Source: Gigaspora rosea
Lineage: Eukaryota; Glomeromycota; Glomeromycetes; Diversisporales; Gigasporaceae
Assembly (NCBI GenBank): GCA_003550325.1
Contig: QKWP01000675.1
Coordinates: 154,445 to 218,444 of the forward strand
DNA length: 64,000 nucleotides
Direction: 5' to 3'
The translations under genes and the position numbers were made by a program. The notes below the pieces were generated by a model that saw only the letters and a program-made list of their open reading frames with translations, was not told the origin of the DNA and made no database searches. Below, piece after piece: positions 54,181 through 64,000 of this stretch (within the stretch, counting starts at the first letter, position 1; every line of letters begins with the position of its first letter).

Positions 54181-56465
54181 ATGAGAGAAGAACATGTAAT
54201 GCAACATTAAATGTTAAAGGACTTAATAATAGAACAAATGCAAAGAAACATTAACCCTCCTCAAATCATATAAACTAGACATTATATTAATTCAAGAAAC
54301 CAATTAAATGATATATCTATACATAACTTTCTTAAAAACCAATGGCATTTAGACTCAATATGGTCATCAAAGGTAGCTATACTAGCAGGAAATAGGAAAA
54401 TAAGCTTCAGCAATCAACAAATACAACATAATGAAAGAGTAATAATAGTTAACTTCCAACTAAAGCATTTAACTTTTCAAGTTACAAATGTTTATGCACC
54501 CCCAAACATCTCAGATAGGCGTGAATTTCTGGAGGCATGGGTGCCTAGTAGAAATACAAATGCAATTAACATCATAGCTAGTAACTTTAACACAAATCTA
54601 AATCCAACAAATGACAGAATTAGTCAAGCACAGAATCACTATGACCCAACTAAAAATAAACTAGCAGAACTCATAGAAGATTTTACAGATATGGTGTGTG
54701 TAAGCAAAACAAAACCTTTTATTATCTATTATTAAACAGTTAGAAATGAGCATTCTATGGCCACAAGATTAGACTACATTTTTCTTGATGATGACCATAT
54801 ATGGATGTGAAAAGTCAGAGACTAAGTTTGGAAATTCTGACCATCTTCTGGTATGGTGTTCTCTATATCAGAACAAAGAAACACCCAAGCCCACACTATG
54901 AAAACTTAATTCATGTATACTAGACAACCCATTTATATCTAAAGAAATTGTAGCTGATCTCAGAGATAAGGAGTCAACCTCAGACTGGGATTACTATAAG
55001 GTCCGGTGCCAATCAATTTATAGAGCGTAAACCACCCACTGCCCCAGAAACCCGTATACAAAAAATACATAAAAGACTAAAAGAACTAAACAACCAAATG
55101 GCCAAAAATTCTCAACTAGCAGACCTGAGCATTGTAGTGAGCAGTTGAAGTTGGAGCTACAAGAGGAGTTAAAATTTCTGACAAAAAAGTGGCAACTAAG
55201 ATCAAATATCAAGTGGTTAGAAGAAGGTGAAAAATCAACAAAGTACTTTTTTGAACACTACAAATCAAGAACATCAAGGGAAGCAACAAATTTAGTTAGA
55301 AATCCTGAACTACTAGCTGTAGAAGATCGGTTAGAAATTTTGCAGTATATAAGGGACCAATTCGAGGCACTATATCAAGATGAACCAGTAGAGATAGAAG
55401 CAATAGAGGCCCTTACTAGTGACCTTCCATCAGTATCATCGCAACAAAATAAGGCTCTAATAAAAGAAATCAGCTTACAAGAAGTTATGGACNCTATATC
55501 AAGATGAACCAGTAGAGATAGAAGCAATAGAGGCCCTTACTAGTGACCTTCCATCAGTATCATCGCAACAAAATAAGGCTCTAATAAAAGAAATCAGCTT
55601 ACAAGAAGTTATGGACACAATAGATAAACTTCCAAATTATAAAACACCAGGTTCAGATGGAATAACATACAAATTTACAAGGCTTATCGTGAGGATGTTT
55701 CTCCAATTCTTAGGGAGGTTTTCAAAAGAAACTGAGCTTGGGTATAATCCCAGACTCTTGGAGAAAATCAGTAGTCACCTTGCTCTCTAAAAAGAATGAT
55801 GCCCTTGATAATATTGGTAATTGGAGACCCTTCTCACTAGTAAATGCAGATGCTAAAATCTTTATGAAAATTATGGCGAACAGACTCAACCATATCACAA
55901 AGACATTATAGGTGACCATCAAGCAGGCTTTGTAAAGGACAGATCAATTGTTGATGCAGCCTTGGACATTATAAGTACAATGAGAAGTCAGGAAAATCAG
56001 TCTGATACAGCTTGGCTACTCTTTCTAGACCAAAAAAAAGCCTTTGACAGAGTGAATCATAACTATCTAATACAAGTACTTAGGAAAAGGGCTTTAGCTC
56101 CTTTTTGTAAATCTAATTAGAAATCTTTTTGGAAACTTAGTAGGGTACATAACGGATGCAGGTCTGCTCTCCACTCCATTCAAGATTAGAAGAGGAGTCA
56201 AACAAGGTGACCCTCTCTTCCCCCTACTATACGGATAGCTTTTGAACCTCTTCTTAGATTGTTAAAATTTAAGATAAATGGAGCTCCTACAGGATCCACT
56301 ACATTCAAGATAACTGTTTATGCTGATGATCTAATAGTGGGTCTAGGCTCAATAGAAGATTGGAACACGTTAATGAACCTCTTAGCAAAATATGAAAAGG
56401 CAGCAAATGCAGTAGTAAACAAAGAAAAATCCAAACTACTACTTCTAACAGAAAAGGCCAGTTAG
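54181..56465 (+). pseudogene. LINE ORF2: endonuclease and reverse transcriptase, broken
   Basis: In shifting frames the following are seen: NATLNVKGLN and DIILIQETN (endonuclease, 54200-54300), NFNTNLNPTNDR (54590), SNIKWLEEGEKSTKYFF (55205-55250), LPNYKTPGSDGITYKF (about 55628-55676), WRKSVVTLLSKKNDALDNIG then NWRPFSLVN (55750-55845), AGFVKDRSIVDA (55925), LFLDQKKAFDRVNHNYL (56020-56065), RRGVKQGDPLFPLLY (56190) and VYADDLIVGL with the catalytic YADD at 56319-56330. All reverse-transcriptase motifs are in the proper order. Stops and frameshifts, for example around 55680, 55905, 56110 and 56235, abolish function. The duplication around 55493 is probably not biological. Confidence 0.82.
55370..55616. 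other. 123-bp exact duplication around a single N (assembly join)
   Basis: 55370-55492 is repeated without change at 55494-55616, with the only N of the window at 55493 between them. Joining the copies restores the continuous LINE frame into TIDKLPNYKTPGSDG. This looks like two overlapping contig ends placed side by side with a one-base gap. Confidence 0.85.
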
Positions 56466-56899
56466 ACAATATTACCAGGTGAGAAAAACTTTGACAAATT
56501 AGAAAAAAACGGGACAATCAAAATTCTTGGATTCGAGGTAGACAAGAAAGGACAACCAAGCAAAACTCTTTGGGAAAATATTACTACAAAACTAAAGAAG
56601 CTAACAAAAAATATGAAAAGAAGAGGCCTTTCATTCAAGGGCAAATTTTGATAGCAAAGTCACTTCTATTATCAAGAGTGTGGTTTGCTTCTTATATACT
56701 TCCTCCTAACAGAAAGCAATTAGGAAAAATTAATGAGATATGATCTCCTGGATAAAGAACAAGTCAAAGCTCCTTCCAAAATATGCGATATATCAACAAA
56801 TACAAGAAAATAACAGATTAAATGCCCCAGCCCTTATAGATATGCTTGATACAAGGCTAATAATGGTCTGGGTAAAACTCTGGACTTGTCAACGATTGA

Positions 56900-57694
56900 T
56901 CTAGTTTGATGACAAATCAAGCATCCGATTGGACAATTATTTATGCGCTACGTATATGAAACAACTTACATCATGTTTTACTCGCTTTATTTATTATTAA
57001 TTTGCGCATTGTTGTTTTCAAGTAAAATTTTTCTAATTGACATCAACGATTTGTTTAGTGTAAATATGAAGCTGAGGTTATAACAGTTTACTCTATTACT
57101 ACCACATTATAAAAGAGCTTATGTATTGTTTATTCAATTTGGCCAAGCATGTATGCATAAACGTGCGCATCTTCCGTTTTGGTTTTGCATGACCGCGTCG
57201 CACAGCTACCTTATTTAGTAATGTGCCCGACTGCACTAAATTTTCAGTACAGCAATATTAAATTAGATCTAGATCGTGTAGCATTAGAAGAAGATAGTAT
57301 CAATTTAAATTGCTTAAGCTGTCAAATAACTTCTCTCTTAAAATACGTATAAATAGCATTCAAATTTGACTGTAGTAATGTTTTTTAAATATTCTTTTAA
57401 AGACATTATAAGGATTAAGATCACACTGAATGTTTAAGTTTTATATATTATTTAAATATTTTTGATTTTTCCTTAATAGTTCATATTCTTTAACCTATCC
57501 GTTTAATACTTAATAACCCTATTGTCAATCATCTCTTATTATTTGTAGGTAAAATTTCCTTGCCATATCATCATTTGAGTTCATAACATAGACATAAATA
57601 CATATACATTTTGCTCAAATTAGTTTTCTAACTATCCCTTCCTTTTTAATCACAGTTGTAACTCGCTCTTCTGAACTAAATATAACAGAACAAA
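56900..57694. other. intergenic, upstream of the Sel1 gene
   Basis: No coding frame or strong repeat. The ATG at 57695 is preceded by ATATAACAGAACAAA, an A-rich start context, and by a pyrimidine-rich CTATCCCTTCCTTTTT stretch about 60 bases upstream, typical of fungal promoters (inference). Confidence 0.35.
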
Positions 57695-58498
57695 ATGTCA
57701 AATTACAATAGTTTATTTGTAAATCAACCAGAAAAAATCGTAGATATTACTCATATGGACAAAAATAATACCCAATTGTATCTAGAAGATAACAATTTTC
57801 AATCACAGGATTCTATTAATGAAATTATTAAAGAAATGTTCAATCTTTATAATGAAAAAAAATTCAAACACCAAAATCCTAGGCTAACTCTTGACATATT
57901 AGAACAATTTTTAATAAAGAAGAAGCAAAATCCAATTGATATTATTAATTTTTGCTTAAATAATCCAATCAATCCTATGATACAAATTATTCTTGCAGAT
58001 TGTTATCGTTATGGGAAATGGTTTGAAAAAGATGAATATAAGGCATTCATTTATTATCAAAAATCCGCAGAAATGGGAAGTGCTCTTGGATTTTATGAAA
58101 TTGGATTTTGTTATTTTTATGGGATTGGAGATGAAAAAGATGAACATAAATCATTTATTTATCTTCAAAAATCGGCAGAGATGGGTGATGTTAACGGAAT
58201 AGCTGGTGTTGGATGCTGCTATTATTATGGATTTGGAGTTGAAAAGGATGTACACAAGGCCTTCAATTATTATCAGAAAGCCGCAGAGATGGGGAACGCT
58301 GAGGGAACATATGGTGTTGGAAATTCTTATCAATATGGAATTGGAGTTGAAAAGGATGAAAATAAAGCATTCATTTATTATCAAAAATTAGCAGAGATGG
58401 AAGTTCCTAATGGAATATCAAGTGTTGCAGAATGTTATCGATGTGGAATTGGTGTAAAAAGAGATTTAGATAAAGCCAAATACTGGTATCAAAGGTAA
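57695..58498 (+). CDS. Sel1-repeat protein, 5' part of a Sel1+kinase gene
   Basis: The open frame encodes 267 residues. Residues 1-85 are a polar N-terminus with a short segment (LTLDILEQFLIKKKQNPIDI) often found ahead of Sel1 repeats in this family. Residues about 95-265 hold five Sel1 repeats, each with YG(I/F)G(V/D)EKDE and KAF.YYQK.AEMG phrases, ending RDLDKAKYWYQR. The frame stops at once after a plausible donor (CAAAG-GTAAAG, exon end 58494). A 26-nt exon (59073-59098) and the exon from 59195 continue in matching phases into a kinase N-lobe. So this is probably exon 1 of a five-exon Sel1+kinase gene (57695-60441) like the fused gene at 20397, rather than a separate protein. Sel1 repeats mediate protein-protein contacts. 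As a stand-alone product it would lack any enzyme domain. Confidence 0.85.
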   Translation: MSNYNSLFVNQPEKIVDITHMDKNNTQLYLEDNNFQSQDSINEIIKEMFNLYNEKKFKHQNPRLTLDILEQFLIKKKQNPIDIINFCLNNPINPMIQIILADCYRYGKWFEKDEYKAFIYYQKSAEMGSALGFYEIGFCYFYGIGDEKDEHKSFIYLQKSAEMGDVNGIAGVGCCYYYGFGVEKDVHKAFNYYQKAAEMGNAEGTYGVGNSYQYGIGVEKDENKAFIYYQKLAEMEVPNGISSVAECYRCGIGVKRDLDKAKYWYQR

Positions 58499-58574
58499 AG
58501 TTTAAATGAGTTTAAATTTAAGTAGGAGTATTGTAAATTGTAAGACCGGATGTAATTGAAATTAAAAAAACTTA

Positions 58575-58765
58575 CATTTAACTCTCTTTAAGTGCAATTT
58601 ATTAGGACAGAACCTTTAGCAACGTGCATTTAGAGAACAATTAAGAAAAATTGCATTTATAGAGACAAACCATATGTCAAACATATATTTGGGCTCGAAG
58701 TTAAAGATGCATTAAGAGAGAAGTTGCACTTAGAGGTGTTGCACTTAGAGAGAGTTGACTGTATT
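58575..58765. repeat. inverted repeat in intron 1, CTCTxTAAGTGCA family
   Basis: TTTAACTCTCTTTAAGTGCAA on the left is inverted in TTGCACTTAGAGAGAGTTGAC on the right. Extra AGTGCA / TGCATTTAGAGA motifs lie between. It is related to the intron-2 repeat of the zinc-cluster gene (8290-8465). Confidence 0.6.
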
Positions 58766-59072
58766 AGTTTAAGGTCAGAGCTAGAATTAGAATAGATCAT
58801 GGACAAGAAGATGACATAAAAATTTTTAATAAAGTGATTTCATAAATGAAGCTTCAAATTAAGAAAAATCATTGCACTTTGTCTTAAATATTTACCAGAC
58901 AAGGTTAGCAATGAAGCTGCGAATGGAGTCAATAGATACTAATTTTTTAACTCATTCTCGTGTAACTATTAGTCTCATTGCTAACCCTGTCTCTAGGATA
59001 ACAAATTACAATACTGCGATAACGTTCATTATATATTGATATTTTGTACTTATATTAAATTTCCGATTGCAG

Positions 59073-60441
59073 GAGCCGAGAAATTTATTTTGCTTTAGGT
59101 ATTATCTATCATATTTAAGTTATTATAAACCATATCTGATATTGTTATAAATTATTTATATCTAACATTGATGAAATTTGCAAATAAATATTAGTTAAAT
59201 ACGAATGGATAAATAACTTAGAAATTGAAGACGATTTTAAAAAAATATTTATCGAAAGCAAATATCCGTTATCTTGGATTCCTTTTGATGAATTTAAAAA
59301 TATTGAAATGATAGGTAGAGGTGGTTTTGCAACAGTATACCGTGCTGGGTTGTTTGATAAAGTCAATTTATGAATGGACTTGTTGCGCCTAAATTATTTC
59401 ATGAATCAAATAATTATCATAAAGATTTTATAAGAGAGGTAGGTAATCTTTATTAATCACTTTAATCAATTATATTATTCATGATTTATAGTTAAAATTA
59501 ACAATTCAAATACTGAAATATATATTTCCTTTAATAATAAGTTAAAAGCATATTGTGATATCGGTCTTAAAGATCCAACTTTTTTAAGATGTTTCGGTGT
59601 ATCAAAAGATAAAGTTTCTAAGGATTATATTCTTGTCATGGAATATGCTTTAGAAGGTTGCTTGCGAAAAAATCTACGTGCCATATCACAAATGGATTGG
59701 AAAGATAAATTAAACCTGCTACAATGTATTGCATATGACCTTCTGATAATTCACTCTCAAGATCTTATTCATCGTGATTTACATAGTGGAAATATACTAT
59801 TAAATAGTTTAAAAAGTGCATATATCGCAGATTTAGGGCTTTCGATAACATCTAATATTGCATCAAAATCAAATTTAGATGGAATTTATGGAATTTTACC
59901 ATATATTGCTCCTGAAGTCTTGAACAAACATCCATGTACTAAAGAATCTGATATTTATTCATTTGGTATAATCATGTGGGAAATTTTATACGGCAAACAC
60001 ATATCTTTTAATCAAAGTTCAAAATTACAGTCTGAATTACAATTTCAAATTCAAGTATGCAATGGTTTACGGCCACAAATTTATGAAAATACAGCAACAT
60101 GCTATGCGGAACTAATGAAAAAATGTTGGAACATGAATCCAAAAAAACGACCAACAGCAAAAGAAATTTATGATACTTTTACAGAATGGCAGAATAATGA
60201 AATTATTTTATCAGAATTAGAATCTGATAAAAAGCTACAAAATATAAAAAACGAAGATATGCAAATAAATATTGAGTCTGATTATAGAAGTAAATTTATT
60301 TCATTTAATACTAGTTGTAAATATCAAGGTAATTATAAATTTTGTTTATTTAATAATATTATATTGTTCTAAAATGTGTATTGTTTGATAATTCTTTTTT
60401 TAGGTAGTAAATTATGTGAATTAGAAATACCGAATATTTGA
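59073..60441 (+). pseudogene. TKL-like protein kinase, 3' exons of the Sel1 gene, N-lobe frameshifted
   Basis: Exon 2 (59073-59098) and exon 3 (from 59195) lead to FKNIEMIGRGGFATVYRAG, the kinase glycine loop. An in-frame TGA at 59371-59373 follows. About ten bases later the match resumes in another frame (VAPKLFHESNNYHKDFIREV), with the N-lobe lysine in an altered VAPK context. After a small intron, exon 4 (59492-60328) carries DYILVMEYALEG, HRDLHSGN, ADLGLS, GILPYIAPEV, SDIYSFGIIMWEI and KKRPTAKEIYDTF, all intact. Exon 5 (60404-60441) adds a short tail ending PNI. All splice phases agree (phase 1 for most). Either the gene is a recent pseudogene or a one- to two-base sequencing error hides an intact kinase. 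An open C-lobe of 244 residues starts at 59638 but lacks the ATP-binding lobe. Confidence 0.7.
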
Positions 60442-63229
60442 AGTAATAAAAGCAACTCTCGCGATTCTGAAACAAAAAAAATATGGCTGATCTCATTAAT
60501 AATTAACGTTATTAAGTAAGTTTAGACCAGATTAATAGAATGCTTTAGATATTCGCACATATTGCTATATTGTATTATTTATATGATATTTTCACAGATA
60601 AAAGGCAAATGTCAATTTTTATATTTTGTTGTAAAAACACCATTAATAGACACTTATAATTGTAACACGTGGAATTTATTATAAAACACGCCTAATATTA
60701 TAGTTTAAATAGGGAGTTAATATACGGTATAATAAAAAATGGCAAGTTTTATTTCAACTGTTTTAAAATACGACTAGAGGTCTAAAATTCCAGAATAACT
60801 AAAATCGAAAGCGCAGTAACAAGATATTCTGACCTCAAGAAATTTTTTCAAACATTATTGCTTTCAATCATTTTTCATCACGTGAATTTTAAAGTTTCTT
60901 GAAACGGAAGATTTTCTATTGTTTTTTAAGAGACAAAACAACTACTATTGTTGGTTTCAGAATGAACTTATTTCGAAAATAAGAGGGAGTTTTAAAATTC
61001 CTAATTATAAAATTTAATATACTCTTGCCGGAGATGCAATTATTATTTTTTTTCTAGATAAAAATTCACTAGTAAGTAATTATAAAATAAGTATATACAT
61101 TAAAAAGCGGAATTTGACATCACCTTTTTAGAAATAAAACGTCACTTATTTTATCTAAATTTAGAGTCAAATCATTAATTCTGAAACCCGTTAGCACGAA
61201 TGAATAGTTAAACATATTCTAAAGATTGCATGATTACTAAATAATAACTCTAACAGATTTGAAATGAAGAATTTAATTGCACAAACAATATCGAATATTG
61301 AATATACAAAATCTATAAATTCAATTATATATAATTTATATTCAGAGTTCTTTATAAAGAAGTCGTTAGATAAACTTCAGCTGTAATAAACAAATTGGCA
61401 TTTGTGAACCAATTTAATACAAATAATAATTCGACTGATGCCATAAAAATTATAGTTCTAAAATATACTTACTAGTTAAATAACAAAAGAACCAGTCTGT
61501 CCAACTACAGTTTATAGTGAACTCTTGATATAATGAAAAGTTTGAATGACGTAATTATTAAACTTCATTCGGATTGTAGATTAAATTCAAATTTCCCAGC
61601 TACTTATTTGTCTAATTTAAATGAACTTTTTTTTTATTTCGTAGAGCTCGCTAATATTTAAGGAAAAAAAAAAGTTTATTTGAAATTGATTATTTGATAT
61701 CTGGAAGATTTTAATTTTGTTAATCAAATCTATATTGCTTCGGAGGGTCATTCCTTAGCAAAGATCATATATAATAGAAAGAATTTTAACGTAAAATGTT
61801 ATCTTGATAACTATATAAAACACTCTATCACTCAAGTCGATACATATTAATGTTTACTACTATTAAATCGTTAATTAATGTATATGCTTGTACCACTCAA
61901 ATATTGTATTTAGTTCTTGATTTATTATTCGTATGGTTTCAAAGATATCTAGTTATATGAATGTTTATAATAGGAAATAGTAAAAGGTTAATATAAATAA
62001 GAATATTAGAATTTTTTACCTTTACATATATAAATAATAAATTGCTTAGCAAGTATCCGTTCGTTTTATAACCTGAATAGTAATTTGTTAATAAATTGTA
62101 GTAGTAGCAAAATTTTATCGATAGAGCCAGCAAATGTGAAGAGTAACTAATGTGCAATAATTTTTTACGATTATCTGAATAAATAAACAAATTGAAAATA
62201 TCCAAAATTTTATTAAAGAAGATATTGAAATTTTCATAGCTGACATGAAATAGCATTCCTATGATTAATTTAAAAGTAAGGCATAATATTAAAATTTTCA
62301 TAAAAGTCGAAGATCAAAATGAATTTAAGCTGACACGAGTCAAAAATAAATTCATGCTATTGGAGCAATTAAAGTATGATATTTAAATTTTCACAGCCTT
62401 TTATGGGCTGCCATTATTTTTAAAATGTGTATATGATAAAAAAAATGGATATAAAAAAGTTTGATAATAAATTATCATAAACTTATATGAAGCGCAACAT
62501 CATTAATACGCAACAGAAACGTCCCAATGAATTTTTCGAGATACAATAAGTTAAGGTTAGATTATGCCAAACATCAGCATGCGATCCATTGTGCAGTAAT
62601 TATTTCATAGCATAACTTTTATTAAATTATAAATAAGTACAGTATATGTTACAGTAAATGGCCATTGTCATATTAATTGCGCCATTATAAAAATACTGTA
62701 TAAAATTTATTTGTTACGTAACGTATATATCAGATATACCTTTAATATTATTAAAGTACCTGATTTTTTTATTATGTGCATTAAATATAATCGTATAGTA
62801 TTTTTCAGTTTTTAAGCAGACTGAAATATTACCCCTTAACAACTACTATGTTAGTTATTACCATTGCTGCATTTTATATTTATGTTGATTTTTTCACAAT
62901 CCAAAAAAAAAAAAGTAAAAATGTGTAAAGGTGAAAAATACCAATATTCAAGGAGCGCATTATTCGAAATTATTTTTCTATGACTGACTAATGTAAAAAT
63001 AAAACAAGCTTAATAAAATTTCACCTATAGTAACAACATTTAATGCAAGTCACGTATAATTTCGATATACTTAAGGAACCAAATATTAATCTCTTGAAAT
63101 AGCGAATTTACTAATAAAACTCTTGATATAGTGAATTTTAAATTGAACCAATCCCACGAATAGGTCTACGAATACCTTTGGATATAGTCTAAAGTTTGTA
63201 ATTTCGAGTTCTGCATCAAATAAAAATAA
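60442..63229. other. 2.8-kb AT-rich gap between convergent kinase genes, no gene seen
   Basis: The two kinase genes point towards each other across this region. Short open frames (for example 61939-62301 minus) are composed of Ile/Leu/Asn/Tyr-rich sequence expected by chance. CTCTTGATATA(A/G)TGAA at 61520 and 63120 and AACTACAGTTTATAGTGAAC are repeated phrases, perhaps ends of eroded elements. Confidence 0.4.
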
Positions 63230-64000
63230 TCAGGGAATTTCAATGCTATCTAATAATTCGCTACCAACAACAATTTCTGAAAGCTTTTCGGTGATTTCAT
63301 GCGTGTTGATAAGTTTTGAAGTGTACATGTGGTCCGAATGTTTTTGCCCAACGGTCGGTAACTCCCTAATCATCTTATAGGCTTCCATAAATTGTTGCCT
63401 AATTGTTCTATCCTCAATATCTTGCACGATAGAAGGAGCGCAGATGGAGTCAAACCATTTATTAAGTTTGTCAGTAATAACCGAGGCAGTAGGTCGTTTC
63501 TGAGGATCAGGATCCATGCACTGCATTGCTAATTCGGCATAGCAATTAGGAGTTCCAAATGCAAATTTCGGTCTTAATCCAAAACAAATCCTTGCAGCAA
63601 GTACTTTATCAAATGGAACACCATCGAAAGGCCTCTGTCCAACAGATATTTCTGTCATGATTATTCCAAATGAATAAATATCAGAGGCTTGTGTAAACGA
63701 CGATTGGCGAGATAATACTTCTGGCGCGACATAAGGTAAAACACCATAAATCCCTTCAATCTCACTTTTAATAGATGATGAAATCCCTAAATCCACAACA
63801 TATGCGTTATCTATATCTTTTTGTAAAATATTACCGCTATGTAAATCTCTATGAATGTATCCTTGGATGTGAAGCATTTTAATATCCGAAATTATACACT
63901 GTAGCAATTTCACTTTATTTTTCCAAGTCATTCGTGCAACATCGTAAAGATTTTTACTTAACGATTGTTTTTCTGCATATTCTAGCACGAAAGTATATTC
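63230..64000 (-). CDS. protein kinase C-terminal part, cut by the window edge
   Basis: The minus-strand frame is open to the window edge and reads (Y)TFVLEYAEKQSL... from 64000, so the apparent start at 63988 is not real. Visible are the hinge-side VLEYAEKQSLSKNL, catalytic loop HRDLHSGN, VDLGISS (DFG position), GVLPYVAPEV, SDIYSFGIIMTEI, GQRPFDGVPFDKVLA and the subdomain XI arginine in PQKRPTAS. After the domain comes a tail of about 85 residues with DHMYTSKLINTHE, the conserved YTSK-type end of this family. The N-lobe, and any Sel1 repeats, lie outside the window. It should be Ser/Thr-specific by its HRDL and GxxPYxAPE motifs (TKL type). All visible catalytic residues are intact. It converges with the gene at 57695-60441. 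Confidence 0.9.
   Translation of the reverse strand, partial: EYTFVLEYAEKQSLSKNLYDVARMTWKNKVKLLQCIISDIKMLHIQGYIHRDLHSGNILQKDIDNAYVVDLGISSSIKSEIEGIYGVLPYVAPEVLSRQSSFTQASDIYSFGIIMTEISVGQRPFDGVPFDKVLAARICFGLRPKFAFGTPNCYAELAMQCMDPDPQKRPTASVITDKLNKWFDSICAPSIVQDIEDRTIRQQFMEAYKMIRELPTVGQKHSDHMYTSKLINTHEITEKLSEIVVGSELLDSIEIP

Larger units (their letters stand above)
50280..56900 (+). mobile_element. long LINE-type retrotransposon, decayed and interrupted
   Basis: In order: a 5' leader (50280-50380), ORF1 (50380-54123, interrupted), ORF2 with endonuclease and reverse transcriptase (about 54181-56465) and 3' sequence to about 56900. A 2167-bp hAT element sits in ORF1 at 50741-52907. An assembly duplication lies in ORF2. 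Frameshifts and stops throughout show it is inactive. Confidence 0.85.

Noticed and set aside
61939-62301. 120-codon Ile/Leu/Asn/Tyr-rich minus-strand frame
   Set aside because: Its composition is what AT-rich non-coding DNA gives; no motif, and eroded repeats surround it.

Overview
The window looks like repeat-rich nuclear DNA of an arbuscular mycorrhizal fungus (Glomeromycotina, Rhizophagus-like). The reasons are very AT-rich intergenic DNA, spliceosomal introns with GTAAGT-type donors and TAG/CAG acceptors, a fungal Zn2Cys6 regulator, and above all several Sel1-repeat / HRDLHSGN protein-kinase genes, a family known to be greatly expanded in Rhizophagus. The species cannot be fixed from sequence alone. 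No rRNA, tRNA or CRISPR array was recognised.

Host-type genes are few. A small Zn2Cys6 gene begins at 7322; a three-exon form ends at 8614, and five further in-phase exons lie at 11087-12125. An intact single-exon Sel1+kinase gene is at 20397-21935. A five-exon Sel1+kinase gene with a frameshifted N-lobe is at 57695-60441. The C-terminal part of a third kinase runs off the right edge on the minus strand (63230-64000). A gene of unknown function at 36300-38879 ends in a tandemly amplified exon+intron module. Relics include a pyranose-oxidase-like fragment (about 13600-13762, minus) and a decayed Sel1 stretch (about 30376-30640).

Most of the window is transposon material. Nine elements are bounded by perfect 8-bp target-site duplications and two more by near-perfect ones, which is the hAT signature. 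The most elaborate is a 3.5-kb hAT element (15843-19377) that keeps a transposase C-terminal fragment and has itself received a telomere-motif MITE (which holds another MITE, which holds a third unit), a foldback, a 950-bp MITE and a solo LTR. Also present are two long decayed LINE-type retrotransposons (about 25660-29975 minus; about 50280-56900 plus), a LINE ORF1 fragment (39440-40613 minus), a decayed Transposase_21 gene (32476-35757 minus), a mariner/pogo-like element, and many long-hairpin foldbacks without coding capacity. Several elements carry TTAGGG telomere-like motifs at their centre.

Layout: 1-7300 hairpin/MITE field; 7.3-12.1 kb zinc-cluster gene region invaded by MITEs; 12.2-19.4 kb nested transposons; 20.4-21.9 kb kinase; 22.1-25.2 kb foldbacks; 25.7-30 kb LINE; 30.4-31.5 kb minisatellite; 32.5-35.8 kb transposase relic; 36.3-38.9 kb exon-module gene; 39.4-49.4 kb repeats; 50.3-56.9 kb LINE split by a hAT element; 57.7-64 kb kinases. 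A single N at 55493 between two identical 123-bp copies looks like an unmerged assembly join.
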